A DNA stretch of 64,000 bases from Polynucleobacter sp. 73C-SIWE (GTDB lineage: Bacteria; Pseudomonadota; Gammaproteobacteria; Burkholderiales; Burkholderiaceae): positions 434,001 through 498,000 of the forward strand of contig NZ_JACVOK010000002.1 in the NCBI RefSeq assembly GCF_018882465.1, written 5' to 3'. The position numbers and the translations under genes were made by a program. Below the pieces are notes generated by a model. That model saw only the letters and a program-made list of their open reading frames with translations, was not told the origin of the DNA and did not search any database. Below, in pieces: positions 36,750 to 46,313 of the stretch (within the stretch, counting starts at the first letter, position 1; every line of letters starts with the position of its first letter).

Positions 36750-39700
36750 TTAAAATACTTCGTTAGTTTTCATATTGCTCAAGGCTATTTCAGATGCTTT
36801 TTTCCCGTAAAGCCAAAACATGGCTGGCGTTAAAAAAGTATCCAATAGGGTAGAACTGAGGAGCCCGGAGAAAATAACAACTGCTACTGGATGCAATATC
36901 TCTGTACCAGGACGCTCTGCTTCAAATAGTAATGGTGCCAAGGCAAAAGCTGTGACCAAAGCTGTCATTAGTACAGGACTTAAGCGCTCAATTGATCCGC
37001 GAATAATCATTGCCAGACTAAACGATTCACCTTCTGACTGCATCAAATTGAGGTAATGGCTAATTTTTAAGATTCCGTTACGCACAGATATTCCTGCTAG
37101 CGTGATAAATCCTATTAATGCAGCAATCGAGAGTGGCTGGCCTGAAATCCACAAACCAATCACTGCTCCGACCATAGCCAATGGAATGTTAGACATAATC
37201 ATTAAAGATAAGCGTATGGACTTATAGCGATTATTTAAAACTGCAAACATCAAAAGAAATGAGCCAATTGATAGCAAGCCAATTACTTTAGATGCCTCTT
37301 CTTGCGCTTTAAATTGACCATCTAAAGTAATGAAGTATCCCTCTGGAAGGGTCTGATTAGAAATAACAGCTCTAATGTCAGCCACGATATCCGACAGGGC
37401 ACGCTTGGAGGCATTAGCCGATAAGACAATTCTTCGCTTACCGCCGTCTCTGCTAATTTGATTTGGGCCATCCCCATCCTCAATCCTAGCAATTTTTGAG
37501 AGTGGAATTTTTCCATTTGGCGTATCAATCAAGATATCAGCAAGACCTTCTAAATTTCTTGCTGAGTCTGGTAACTTGATCACTAAGGCAAACCGTCGAT
37601 TACCCTCAATAATTTGCGAGAGTCTCTCCCCTTCAACCATGCCCTGCAAGGTGGCCATAATCTGAGATGTTGAAACCCCGTATTGCGCTGCTTTATCGTA
37701 ATCAATTCGGACCTTAATTTGTGGTGCTAAAACCTGCTTTTCTATTTCTAGATCAACTAAGCCTTCAATGCCCGCTAATTTGGATCTCAAAAGATCGGCT
37801 TGGCTACGCAGCACGTCTAAATCATCGCCAAAAATCTTAATCGCAATTTGCGACCGAACCCCGGAAAGCATGTGATCTATTCGATGTGAGATTGGCTGAC
37901 CGATCGCAATTGCAGCGGGTAAGTTAACTAATCTTGACCTAATATCTGCCTGTATCTCAGCCATGGAGCGATCTAAATCACCCGCAGGCTTTAAACCAAC
38001 ATCTAACTCGCTAACGTGTACACCTTCCGCATGCTCGTCCAACTCTGCGCGGCCACTCCTGCGTCCAACATAAGTCACTTCAGGAACCTGCCTGACTAAC
38101 TTTTCTGCTTGGCTAGCTACGCCTGCCGATTCAGAGAGAGAGACACCAGGATTTAAACGCAGTCCGATCAGTAAAGTCCCTTCGTTAAAGGGCGGTAAAA
38201 ATGAGCTCGCCATAAAGGGAACACTGGCAGCAGCAACTATGACGGATGCAAAAGCATACATCAGAGGCTTTTTAGGCGCCGCTAACAACCTTGATAACTG
38301 AACCTCATAATGGCTTTTAAGCCAAGTGACAATCTTTGTATCGTGATCCCTCAGGGACTGCATTGAGGGCAGCAGATAAAAGCAGAGTACTGGCGTGATA
38401 GTGACTGAAACTAAAAGTGATGCAAGAGTAGAGACTATAAATGCAATACCCAAAGGAACAAATAGTCGCCCCTCTATACCTGGTAATGCAAATAATGGGA
38501 TGAATACCAAAACGATGATGGCTGTAGCGTAGATAATTCCGGTTCTTACCTCAAGCGATGCGGCTCTCACAATCGCTAGTGGACTTAATTGGTCTAAAGA
38601 TGCTTTATCTAGATTTACTCTAAGGCGACGAATTACGTTTTCCACATCAACTACTGCATCATCAACTAGGCCGCCGATTGCAATGGCTAGGCCTCCTAAG
38701 GTCATCGTATTAATTGATAAACCAAAGTACTTAAAAACCAGGGCAGTTAAGAGAATTGAAACTGGAATTGCTGTTAATGAGATGAGGACCGGGCGAATTG
38801 TTCCTAAAAAGAAATACAGCACTACAGCAACAAAGATTGATGCGCCGATGAGCTTACCCTCTAAAGTGCTAATGGATGCATCAATAAAGCTCGCCTGCCT
38901 AAATGTTACTTTTGGAGCTTCCATGCCAGTTGGCAAGCCCTGCTTTAATTCTGCAATAGCTGATTCAATCTTTTTTGTAAGCGCTACCGTATCTGCTGAA
39001 GGTTGTTTTTGTACACCTAGGATGACTGCTGGCCCACCTTCATAACCGGCATCGCCTCGCTTAACTGCTGGTGCAAAAGTAATATCTGCAACTTGTCTTA
39101 AAAGTATTGTTTGTCCATTGCGGTTCGATACCGCAATGTTCTTTAAATCTTCAAGGCTAGAAGTTCGCCCTATATGACGAATAAGATACTCACGATTATT
39201 AGACTCAAGAAATCCACCAGACGTATTTGCAGAGTAGCCCCGCAATGCATCTTCAATCTGCAATATGCTAAGACCTAGCTCCGCCATACGACGAGTATTC
39301 GGTTGTACTTGAAACTGCCTGACTTGCCCGCCAATAGGAATGACTTGCGCTACCCCGGGGATAGCCATCAATCTGGGTCGCAAAACCCAATCAGCATACT
39401 CGCGAACCTGCATGGATGAAATCTTAGATTCATCAATCGGAATGGCAATTTGCATAACCTCACCCATGATCGAACTAATGGGCCCCATACGCGAAACAAT
39501 GCCATCCGGAATTGCTCCGTCCATAGATGACAGTCTTTCTGAAACCATTTGTCTAGCGCGATAGATGTCTACAGACCAGTCAAAAGTAACATATATGAAA
39601 GAGAGACCAGCGCTAGATACTGAGCGAATGGCTTCTACTCCTGGTAAACCATTCATGGCCGTTTCGAGTGGGAATGTAATGAGTTGTTCAACTTCTTCTG

Positions 39701-39872
39701 AAGCCATTCCTCCAGCCTCAGTCATGATGGTGACAGTAGGCTTATTCAGATCGGGAAAGACATCCACAGGCATCTTGCTTAAGGTGTACGCACCATAGAC
39801 CATAGATATAGCGCTGAGCAAAATCACTATCATGCGATTTTTTAAGCTGAAATCTAATAACCAAGTAAACAT
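36750..39872 (-). CDS. Heavy-metal RND efflux pump (CzcA/CusA family)
   Basis: A 1040-residue HME-RND protein with twelve helices and two large periplasmic loops. The TM4 proton-relay motif GGLVDDAVVDVENVIRRLR identifies the heavy-metal branch. It works with the adaptor and TolC-type protein encoded upstream to export divalent or monovalent metals across both membranes. The metal (Co/Zn/Cd, Cu/Ag or Ni) cannot be assigned by eye. Confidence 0.92.
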   Translation of the reverse strand: MFTWLLDFSLKNRMIVILLSAISMVYGAYTLSKMPVDVFPDLNKPTVTIMTEAGGMASEEVEQLITFPLETAMNGLPGVEAIRSVSSAGLSFIYVTFDWSVDIYRARQMVSERLSSMDGAIPDGIVSRMGPISSIMGEVMQIAIPIDESKISSMQVREYADWVLRPRLMAIPGVAQVIPIGGQVRQFQVQPNTRRMAELGLSILQIEDALRGYSANTSGGFLESNNREYLIRHIGRTSSLEDLKNIAVSNRNGQTILLRQVADITFAPAVKRGDAGYEGGPAVILGVQKQPSADTVALTKKIESAIAELKQGLPTGMEAPKVTFRQASFIDASISTLEGKLIGASIFVAVVLYFFLGTIRPVLISLTAIPVSILLTALVFKYFGLSINTMTLGGLAIAIGGLVDDAVVDVENVIRRLRVNLDKASLDQLSPLAIVRAASLEVRTGIIYATAIIVLVFIPLFALPGIEGRLFVPLGIAFIVSTLASLLVSVTITPVLCFYLLPSMQSLRDHDTKIVTWLKSHYEVQLSRLLAAPKKPLMYAFASVIVAAASVPFMASSFLPPFNEGTLLIGLRLNPGVSLSESAGVASQAEKLVRQVPEVTYVGRRSGRAELDEHAEGVHVSELDVGLKPAGDLDRSMAEIQADIRSRLVNLPAAIAIGQPISHRIDHMLSGVRSQIAIKIFGDDLDVLRSQADLLRSKLAGIEGLVDLEIEKQVLAPQIKVRIDYDKAAQYGVSTSQIMATLQGMVEGERLSQIIEGNRRFALVIKLPDSARNLEGLADILIDTPNGKIPLSKIARIEDGDGPNQISRDGGKRRIVLSANASKRALSDIVADIRAVISNQTLPEGYFITLDGQFKAQEEASKVIGLLSIGSFLLMFAVLNNRYKSIRLSLMIMSNIPLAMVGAVIGLWISGQPLSIAALIGFITLAGISVRNGILKISHYLNLMQSEGESFSLAMIIRGSIERLSPVLMTALVTAFALAPLLFEAERPGTEILHPVAVVIFSGLLSSTLLDTFLTPAMFWLYGKKASEIALSNMKTNEVF

Positions 39873-39882
39873 GTCTTAGTCC

Positions 39883-40923
39883 TTAACGAATTTGATTGAT
39901 GAGGGATGCCCCATCAGTAATGACTCGTTCACCATCTTTAATACCGCTAGTGATAACAATGTTTTGACCATCTAAAGGCTCATATACAACTGTTCTTGGC
40001 TCAAATATTTCTGGGGACTTTTTAATCCAAACAATTGTTTGGTTCGAGCTGCTTTTGACTAATGATTTTGAAGGCGCCTTTACTCCAGTGACCTTGCTAT
40101 CGGTATTTACGAATACTCGAATGGGTTGGCCTATCGGTAAAAATTGGAGATCGTCCGATTTAGCAGAAAAAGTAAGAGGCAAGGCTTGCTCTCTGAGGGT
40201 CTGTCCACCACCGAGATACTTGAGCTCAATCACTTTGCCATTGACATCCACCTTGCCATCAGCAATGTTCTTACTCAGATTTGAGTCGTAGGCAAGCGCT
40301 TCTATTAATAGCTTGGATGGATTAACGACCTCAAAGATTAAATCTCTTGCTTGCACTACTTGGCCAGATACAACACCCGTAGTAGAAATAATTCCGCTCA
40401 CTGGGGCTCTTAATTCCTCGTTCGCAACGGCCGCTTCTGCCTCTTCAATAGCCTTACGAGGGACCGTATCGCTAAGATCTCGCAAACGCTTTAGTCGACT
40501 TTCCGCAAGTGATCTTGATTTTCCTGGGCCAGCCTCTGGAGTTACATACGCCAAGACATCGCCTTTACTAACCTTCTGTCCGGGCAATGGAAAACCAGCT
40601 GGTCCCGGCGTAATACGGCCAGCAACAATCGCCTGCACCTTACCGCCAAAGTTAGGATCCATGATGACTTTTCCAGCTAAATCATAGGTTTTGGCATACT
40701 CCCCGAACTGGCCAGGAGTTGTCATCACGTGTAACTGGCGTTGCGCAGGCTTGGGAATAAAAAGACTGCCGTCCGACTGTCTTTTCGGGGCGTCGCCCTG
40801 AACTTGGGATGCTTCCGACTCGCCATGACCCGGCCCAGCGTGAACCTTAAAAGCAAATAGCGCCACAGATAAACCAATAAGGATAAATGGGCGAAATACA
40901 AAATCTCTATGTTTGCGATTCAT
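39883..40923 (-). CDS. RND efflux periplasmic adaptor (CzcB type)
   Basis: A 346-residue membrane-fusion protein: signal/anchor 1-28, mature start GPGHGESEA, a lipoyl/barrel-sandwich region (AGRITPGPAGFPLPGQKVSKGDVLAYV, AEELRAPVSGII-type) and a C-terminal membrane-proximal domain. It bridges the RND pump and the outer-membrane protein. Its ATG overlaps the stop of the previous gene (ATGA). Confidence 0.88.
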   Translation of the reverse strand: MNRKHRDFVFRPFILIGLSVALFAFKVHAGPGHGESEASQVQGDAPKRQSDGSLFIPKPAQRQLHVMTTPGQFGEYAKTYDLAGKVIMDPNFGGKVQAIVAGRITPGPAGFPLPGQKVSKGDVLAYVTPEAGPGKSRSLAESRLKRLRDLSDTVPRKAIEEAEAAVANEELRAPVSGIISTTGVVSGQVVQARDLIFEVVNPSKLLIEALAYDSNLSKNIADGKVDVNGKVIELKYLGGGQTLREQALPLTFSAKSDDLQFLPIGQPIRVFVNTDSKVTGVKAPSKSLVKSSSNQTIVWIKKSPEIFEPRTVVYEPLDGQNIVITSGIKDGERVITDGASLINQIR

Positions 40924-41492
40924 ACCCGCTCCTTGATTTGTTTAATTAACTTTTTTGTATGCGTCATCAACATCTCTTTCTTGCGATAAGACAAATAGGC
41001 AATTGCCATCAAGAGGCTGAAATAAAGCAAGATCTTTATTGCTGATTTCCAAGTGATCAATGAGGAGCGCTCAAAGGAGCTTAGATCGATAGTGGCTGCT
41101 AGTATGTCGATAACATCATCATCATTAATCGTGATAGTGATCGCAGTAGGCTGATCTTTAATTTTATTTTTTAGGCGAAAGAGATACTCTCCATCGCCAT
41201 GAGGCTCTGAGCTAATTTTAGAACCCTCAAGCTCAATTTCAACCTTGGCTCCTTTGACCAATTCATTGGAGGAGTAGCGATCTAGGTAGAGCGTGATTTC
41301 CTTGCCGTTAATCACTCCTACCGCCTCATAGAGATCGGATTCAGCATAAAAGCGAGGTAATGATTGAGTTTGTGCAGTGGTGAGTTTTTCCTCCCCATGA
41401 CCAGGCCCTGCATAAGCTGCCGATGCGATTGTCAGAGATAGCGCAATTAATAGTTTTGACGCCAACTGACTATATTTGTTCAATAAATTCAT
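40920..41492 (-). CDS. Membrane-anchored periplasmic protein of the metal operon
   Basis: The start is the ATG giving MNLLNKYSQL; an upstream extension reaches into the preceding czcC-like gene. The 190-residue product has a signal peptide ending AYA, mature start GPGHGEEKL, a beta-rich periplasmic domain, and one C-terminal membrane helix with a basic cytoplasmic tail. No firm family. It sits between the TolC-type protein and the adaptor, overlapping the latter. Confidence 0.75.
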   Translation of the reverse strand: MNLLNKYSQLASKLLIALSLTIASAAYAGPGHGEEKLTTAQTQSLPRFYAESDLYEAVGVINGKEITLYLDRYSSNELVKGAKVEIELEGSKISSEPHGDGEYLFRLKNKIKDQPTAITITINDDDVIDILAATIDLSSFERSSLITWKSAIKILLYFSLLMAIAYLSYRKKEMLMTHTKKLIKQIKERV

Positions 41493-41505
41493 AGTTAAAG
41501 TGACC

Positions 41506-42789
41506 TTACTCTGGTAACAGGCCAAGGGCCTGTCGTAAATTTGAAACTGAAACTGCGTAATTGATTTTTGCAATCGCAGCCTGTCTATTTGCATCCACTG
41601 TTTCTAGCTCTATGCGTAGTCTTGTGGGCAAATCGGTTTCACCAAAGCGAAATGATTTGTCAAAAAATTGACGTGTTTCATTGGCTAAGTTAGACCTCTT
41701 ATCTGCAGCGCCAAGCTTCATTTTTGCCGACTTCACTAAAGCCACATTTGATTCCACATTACTTAATGCAGACTCTCGCTCATAGGACAATCGAACCTCT
41801 GAATCGACCATCTCAGCTGTAGCACTGGCCAATCTATTAGTATTGCGAGCATCAGAACCAAAAGGAATTCTTAACCCAACAGCAACTGATTGCTGATAGG
41901 GAACGCCATAGACTTCACGGCCCTTAGTAGTCCATATTTGTAATTGTGGGGAAGCCCGAGTTTGAGACTTTGCTAAGTCAAGCGCTTTTTTAGCAACCTC
42001 TAACTGATCTACAAGGGCTGCAACGATTGGCAAACTAGAATCTAGTCCTGACAGGTTTTCAGGAACCTTAGGCAACGGTTCAATATTTTTAGCAATGTCA
42101 CCGAATTGAATTTTCTTGAGGTACTCACTTCCCAATAAAGAACGCACCCTTTGCTCAGCATTAATGACGTTGGCCTGTGCTTCGATCAAAAAAGCTTCTG
42201 ATGATGCGAGGGCGCCATTGGCCTGATGAAGATCTGCGCGAGATAAGTCTCCAGCCTTAAATCTCTTTTCAACATCAAGAGCTAAGCTCTTTGCATTCTC
42301 ATTTCTGCGTAGCGCTAAATCAGACTCAATTTTTGATTTCTGGTAATTCCAATAGGCATCCCTTACTTCAGCTGCAATTCTCAATTGGGATAGATAGTAT
42401 TGAGACAAAAGCTTTTTATATTCAGCATCCGCTAAATTAATTGAGCTTGACCGCTCATTCCATAACCACAGGGGGATATCTAAACCTAGTATGGTTTCAC
42501 TAGCGCCTTGATTACTGTTAGTTCTATCGGTCTTTTGCGACACTTCCACCGAAGCTGGGCTTACCAAAAGGCTGCTAGCAATTTTTTGCCTAGCAAGCGC
42601 GGCCTCTACTCGATACTGATAGGACTTATAGTCAGGTTGGCGCTCCCATGAAGATTCATAGAAGGACTTTAAGGCTGATTCACCTTTGCGCTCACCATTA
42701 GCCAGCGCTATTGGCGATCCCAATATAAAAACCAATCCAGTAAATTGAATGACGCAGCGACGAACTGCGCCCGAATACTCTCGCAACAT
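41506..42789 (-). CDS. TolC-family outer membrane protein (CzcC type)
   Basis: A 427-residue outer-membrane efflux protein with a signal peptide. It has two related helical-barrel repeats rich in Ala, Leu and Gln (RQKIASSLLVSPASVEVSQ, LRQALGLLPE at the end). It forms the exit duct of the CzcCBA complex. It is preceded by a strong hairpin and a His-rich periplasmic protein gene. Confidence 0.88.
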   Translation of the reverse strand: MLREYSGAVRRCVIQFTGLVFILGSPIALANGERKGESALKSFYESSWERQPDYKSYQYRVEAALARQKIASSLLVSPASVEVSQKTDRTNSNQGASETILGLDIPLWLWNERSSSINLADAEYKKLLSQYYLSQLRIAAEVRDAYWNYQKSKIESDLALRRNENAKSLALDVEKRFKAGDLSRADLHQANGALASSEAFLIEAQANVINAEQRVRSLLGSEYLKKIQFGDIAKNIEPLPKVPENLSGLDSSLPIVAALVDQLEVAKKALDLAKSQTRASPQLQIWTTKGREVYGVPYQQSVAVGLRIPFGSDARNTNRLASATAEMVDSEVRLSYERESALSNVESNVALVKSAKMKLGAADKRSNLANETRQFFDKSFRFGETDLPTRLRIELETVDANRQAAIAKINYAVSVSNLRQALGLLPE

Positions 42790-42817
42790 AAAAACTCCAT
42801 TTGTTTGTTCAAAACAG

Positions 42818-42860
42818 AGTTAGCGAGAGGAGAAGAATTAGGTTAAAGCTCTCGCTAACT
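42818..42860 (-). repeat. Hairpin between the CzcI-like and CzcC-like genes
   Basis: AGTTAGCGAGAG at 42818-42829 pairs perfectly over 12 bases with CTCTCGCTAACT at 42849-42860, with a 19-base loop. Read on the minus strand it follows the CzcI-like stop and precedes the CzcC-like start. The T content after it is too weak for a classic terminator. It may be an attenuator or processing site. Confidence 0.6.
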
Positions 42861-43195
42861 TAGGCGAGAGCGAGCCAATTGGGTTTTTCGGGAGGAGCAG
42901 GAGAAATATCGACTAAAAACTCCACTCGTGCATCTTCATAATGAAAGATGGTAGAGGTAACTGAAATGCTAAAAGTGGAATGCAATGCTGGAGAATGCGC
43001 CAAATGACAGACTCCACAATCAGAATCGTAGCTTGCAGAATCGCTAGCTGAGGCAATACTGACTGGCTTCTCATGCTCGTGATGTGAAACATGAGAAGCT
43101 GCTGCCCGCTCTTCTTGGCAGTAAGCAGAAACCGTAGCATAGGATGTTTGTATAGATAAAGCTAGCAGGGCCAGAATTATCAGGATTTTTCTCAT
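42860..43195 (-). CDS. His-rich periplasmic protein, CzcI-like
   Basis: A 111-residue protein with a signal peptide (1-20). The mature region carries a His-rich stretch SHVSHHEHEK and DCGVCHLAHSPALHS. This is the pattern of small metal-inducible proteins encoded at the head of czc operons. It probably binds metal in the periplasm and modulates czc expression. It is the first gene of the operon. Confidence 0.72.
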   Translation of the reverse strand: MRKILIILALLALSIQTSYATVSAYCQEERAAASHVSHHEHEKPVSIASASDSASYDSDCGVCHLAHSPALHSTFSISVTSTIFHYEDARVEFLVDISPAPPEKPNWLALA

Positions 43196-43407
43196 GTTTC
43201 TATTACAGCATATTTCTTAGTATTTTGCATTATGAGCTTTCTCACAAACGCTTAATGGATTAGCTTTGGATAAAGATGTTACCGACAGCTCATACCAGTA
43301 AAACACCTACACACAATTATAGTGTTTCTTGATGTCCCTAGGCAGAATCGACCAAAGCTTAGGATGCCCGACTCTGTATCTAGACTGTGGTTTTAAACAA
43401 CATGCCA

Positions 43408-43743
43408 CTAGCTCCTACTAAATGGTTGAAAAGCGATAATTGCCATACCAATTAAGGCGACTATTGCCCCAACTACATCCCACCTTGTCAGTTCAATTCC
43501 TTCAACTAGTCTGAGCCATATCAGAGCAACGACAATATACATACCGCCATACGCCGCATAAGTTCTACCTGCGGCGGTAGGGTGAAGGGTTAGCAACCAC
43601 GCAAATAATAGTAGAGATACTATCGCTGGCAAAAACAACCAAGCAGGCTTATCTTGTCTCAATACAAGCCATGGAAGATAACAACCAATAATCTCGGCTA
43701 CAGCCGTAATAGCAAATAGTCCTGTGAGTTTTATAAATTCCAA
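43408..43743 (-). CDS. ynfA: YnfA/UPF0060 family membrane protein
   Basis: A 111-residue, four-helix small membrane protein starting from a TTG with GAGGG upstream. A longer reading frame would overlap the upstream CDF gene. The family signature is clear: [34 protein letters not shown] and LWLRLVEG-like IWLRLVEG. Its transport role is unproven. It follows the CDF transporter by 17 bp. Confidence 0.88.
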   Translation of the reverse strand: MEFIKLTGLFAITAVAEIIGCYLPWLVLRQDKPAWLFLPAIVSLLLFAWLLTLHPTAAGRTYAAYGGMYIVVALIWLRLVEGIELTRWDVVGAIVALIGMAIIAFQPFSRS

Positions 43744-43760
43744 ATTACCCTCTTTTAGCT

Positions 43761-44588
43761 TTACTTCAAACGCAGTATACGAATAGCACCGCTTAATACT
43801 AAGAATCCGATAACTAGTCCAATGACCCAATCTGGATAGGGGCTATTGAGCCAAACCACCAATACACCAGCAACAATAACTCCTAGATTTGCCAAAACAT
43901 CATTGGCGGAGAAGATATAACTGGCTCGCATATGAACGCCATCATTCTTGCGTTTAGATATTAGATATAGGCAGGTGACATTAACCGTCAAAGCAAGTAG
44001 CGAAATCCAAATCATGGCATTGGGTTCAGGCATTGTCCCAATGTAAATTTGATAACCCGTACGCCAAAAAGCAAGAGCAGTTAAAAGTAATTCAACCACA
44101 CCAGCTAATTTAGCGGCTTTGAGCTTATGCTGTGCGGCTTTACCAACGGCATATAAAGCCACCACATAGACTGCGGCATCGGCAAACATATCCAAAGCAT
44201 CAGCAATAAGCCCTGCCGATTGGGCAATCCAGCCCGCAATAATCTCAACAAAGAACATCAATCCGTTTAATGCCAAGAGCCAAATTAAGACTTTTCGCTC
44301 TTGAGCATCTTTGGCGGCATCCAATTGAATTGGCTTAATTTCAAAGTCTTCTAATACTTGGCTGCTTTCAATCTTTGCCCCAAAACCTAAGGGAACTAAT
44401 TTATCGAGAACCACATTAGGCTCTTCGCTATGACAAATGATTAATTTTCGATTGGGAATATCAAAATCCATCGTGTGTATTGATAATGAGCCCAATGCCA
44501 TGCGGATCATCTGCTCTTCCGATGGACAATCCATAGCAGGCACGATGAATATGGTTTTAGAGATTGAGGGATTGAGATGATTTGACAT
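43761..44588 (-). CDS. Cation diffusion facilitator with N-terminal HMA-like domain
   Basis: The start is the ATG of [10 protein letters not shown]; the longer frame lacks a ribosome site. In 275 residues there is an N-terminal ferredoxin-like fold ([20 protein letters not shown], a single Cys instead of CxxC), then six helices of a CDF. Metal-site Asp residues are seen in [10 protein letters not shown] and [10 protein letters not shown]. It exports divalent cations to the periplasm, complementing the CzcCBA system. Confidence 0.83.
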   Translation of the reverse strand: MSNHLNPSISKTIFIVPAMDCPSEEQMIRMALGSLSIHTMDFDIPNRKLIICHSEEPNVVLDKLVPLGFGAKIESSQVLEDFEIKPIQLDAAKDAQERKVLIWLLALNGLMFFVEIIAGWIAQSAGLIADALDMFADAAVYVVALYAVGKAAQHKLKAAKLAGVVELLLTALAFWRTGYQIYIGTMPEPNAMIWISLLALTVNVTCLYLISKRKNDGVHMRASYIFSANDVLANLGVIVAGVLVVWLNSPYPDWVIGLVIGFLVLSGAIRILRLK

Positions 44589-44742
44589 TAAATCAGTAAT
44601 GTAGCGTAATTTTTGAGGATCATGAGGATAGACCGCTTTTGGCCTATCTCTGCCACCCAAACACCGCCAACTAGCCAGTTTTGAATGTCTGCAAGCCACC
44701 CCATAAGAGCCATCCAACCGTCACGTAACCAGACACCTCGGG

Positions 44743-44758
44743 GTCGGGTCAAACCGAC
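44743..44758. repeat. Island palindrome, copy 5
   Basis: GTCGG-GTCAAA-CCGAC with an ACTAAA tail, 174 bp before the att repeat at 44917. It mirrors the position of copy 1 at the other end of island 1. Confidence 0.75.
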
Positions 44759-44916
44759 ACTAAATCGCCAGGGCCAAAATCTCATCTGAGTCGCTGATAG
44801 TCCACCAGACCCCTAACGCTAGACCAAGGTAAGTCTCTACGCCGGCCAAGCTCAACCATGATTAGCCACAATCGAGCCAATAGATAAGCCTGAAACAACA
44901 TTAAATAGTGAAGATT

Positions 44917-44959
44917 TGGCCTGCCCAGCACGATTCGAACGTGCGACCTACGCCTTAGA
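44917..44959. repeat. tRNA-Arg 3'-end fragment, att copy 2
   Basis: 43 bases identical to the 3' part of the tRNA-Arg gene at 56306. The following bases (GCTCTAAAAATG) resemble those after copy 1. It divides island 1 from island 2. Confidence 0.92.
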
Positions 44960-45112
44960 TGCTCTAAAAATGCGGCTAAACAACAGCAAAAACAATGCTT
45001 TTAAAGTGTTGGCTTTTAGTGTGGCACAGGCATCGAGAACCTTGGTGCGTAGTGGAATTAGGTGGATATTGACTGGAATCTATAGGTGGTCAGATGGTTC
45101 TATGTTTAATTT

Positions 45113-45127
45113 GACGGGTAAATCGAC
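45113..45127. repeat. Degenerate island palindrome near the left end of island 2
   Basis: GACGGGTAAATCGAC resembles the GTCGG-CCGAC palindromes with two arm changes. It lies 196 bp inside the left end of island 2, similar to the placement in island 1. Confidence 0.45.
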
Positions 45128-45165
45128 AAATATGGGTATAGAAGAAAGCGGCTAATAGCGCTAGA

Positions 45166-45837
45166 TCAGAGACCTCTTGTATAAGCCTTGTTTTCTTTAG
45201 GCTCTGTAAATGCAAGGAAAGCTACAACTAGAATAGCGGCGGCTACTTCTGCTAATACAAATCCAAACACGCTTGATGGAGCAATACCAACAAAGGTATT
45301 TGTAAAACTTCTAGCCACAGCTACTGCTGGATTGCTAAAGAAGGTAGATGAAGTAAACCAATAGCCTGCTGTCACTGTTAAGGCAACTAACATTGGAACC
45401 TTATCTTTAGATTGCTTGTCACCAATATGTATTACTGAAAGCAAAACGAGCGTTGATACTAATTCACTAACCCAAATCCCTAATCCTGCTCTAGCTTTTG
45501 TTGATTCTTGGATGATAGGAAGGCTAAACATGACATGCATTAAAGCAATACCTGCAATAGCCCCAGCAAACTGACATACCCAATAACCCAACATCTTTTT
45601 CAAATTAAGATGCCCTAGCTTCCAAAACATCAAAGTGACTACTGGATTAAAGTGAGCGCCTGAAATTGGTCCTAATAGAACAATCAAAGCATAAAGCCCG
45701 GCACCAGTAGCGATACTGTTTCCAAGTAAGGCTACTGCGGCATTGCCAGCGCCTAATGTTTCGCCCATAAAACCGGACCCAGCCACTATTGCCAGTAGCA
45801 GGGCCGTACCAATAAATTCACTTACATAACTTTTCAT
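45166..45837 (-). CDS. aqpS: Aquaporin-family arsenite channel (AqpS-like)
   Basis: A 223-residue MIP protein with six helices and the two half-helix motifs: AHFNPVVT (first NPA altered to NPV) and SNPAVAVAR (canonical). In ars operons such channels let arsenite leave down its gradient after arsenate reduction. Its ATG overlaps the arsC stop (ATGA), so it is translationally coupled. No ArsB or Acr3 pump is in the island, so this is the sole exit route seen. Confidence 0.87.
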   Translation of the reverse strand: MKSYVSEFIGTALLLAIVAGSGFMGETLGAGNAAVALLGNSIATGAGLYALIVLLGPISGAHFNPVVTLMFWKLGHLNLKKMLGYWVCQFAGAIAGIALMHVMFSLPIIQESTKARAGLGIWVSELVSTLVLLSVIHIGDKQSKDKVPMLVALTVTAGYWFTSSTFFSNPAVAVARSFTNTFVGIAPSSVFGFVLAEVAAAILVVAFLAFTEPKENKAYTRGL

Positions 45838-46313
45838 ACTTGAGTGTGAATTGCCTTCAAGCTCATTGAATCAAGTTTCTCTAGAGGCATAGAAGCCATG
45901 ATATCTAAACGTCTTTTAAGGCCATTCATCACATCATTAAATGCATGGCGCTTTTCTAATTCTGTACCCTGCACTTGTGATGGATCAGGAAATCCCCAGT
46001 GCGCTGTAGCAGGCTGTCCAGGCCAAAATGGGCATTGCTCACCTGCTGCATTGTCACAAACGGTAATGACGAAATCCATCTTGGGGGCATCGGGCTGACC
46101 ATATACATCCCAACTTTTTGACTTTAATAAAGTGCGATCCATTCCCAATTCTGCAGCAATGTCAGCCGCAATGGGGTTTACGCTTGTGCCCGGAGTAGAT
46201 CCTGCTGAAAAACCTTTAAATTTTCCACTTGGATGAGTAGATGCCAATGCCTCACCAATAATTGAGCGGGCAGAGTTATGGGTGCACAGAAAAAGAATGT
46301 TGTATTGCTTCAT
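45834..46313 (-). CDS. arsC: Arsenate reductase, low-MW phosphatase type
   Basis: A 159-residue protein with the P-loop CTHNSARS (CX5R, Cys10-Arg16) and a later VCDNAAGEQCPFWPG holding two more cysteines. This is the thioredoxin-linked ArsC class, related to tyrosine phosphatases. It reduces arsenate to arsenite in the cytoplasm. Overlaps arsR upstream and aqpS downstream by 4 bp each. Confidence 0.92.
   Translation of the reverse strand: MKQYNILFLCTHNSARSIIGEALASTHPSGKFKGFSAGSTPGTSVNPIAADIAAELGMDRTLLKSKSWDVYGQPDAPKMDFVITVCDNAAGEQCPFWPGQPATAHWGFPDPSQVQGTELEKRHAFNDVMNGLKRRLDIMASMPLEKLDSMSLKAIHTQV

Larger units (their letters stand above)
29219..44916. mobile_element. Genomic island 1 (integrase/AAA module plus metal efflux)
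   Basis: A 15.7 kb segment bounded by same-orientation 3' tRNA-Arg fragments (29219 and 44917). It contains two tyrosine recombinases, an AAA+ ATPase with a partner gene, five genes of unknown function, and a CzcCBA-type operon with CDF and YnfA proteins. The large integrase sits in the middle, not at an end, which suggests a composite element. Palindromes of the shared island family lie about 175 bp inside both ends. Confidence 0.85.
44713..44959. repeat. Right-end block of island 1, homologous to 51333-51574
   Basis: About 245 bases ending in the att repeat that are clearly similar, with scattered substitutions, to the right end of island 2. Shared stretches include GTAACC-GACAC, TCTGAGTCGCTG, AGTCCACC, and ATAAGCCTGAAACAA, all in the same order. 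No gene in it. It probably holds the integrase arm sites. Confidence 0.75.

Noticed and set aside
44916-45155. Reading frame starting inside att copy 2
   Set aside because: It begins in the tRNA fragment and runs through the island-end repeat; the same frame opens only by chance in the repeat.
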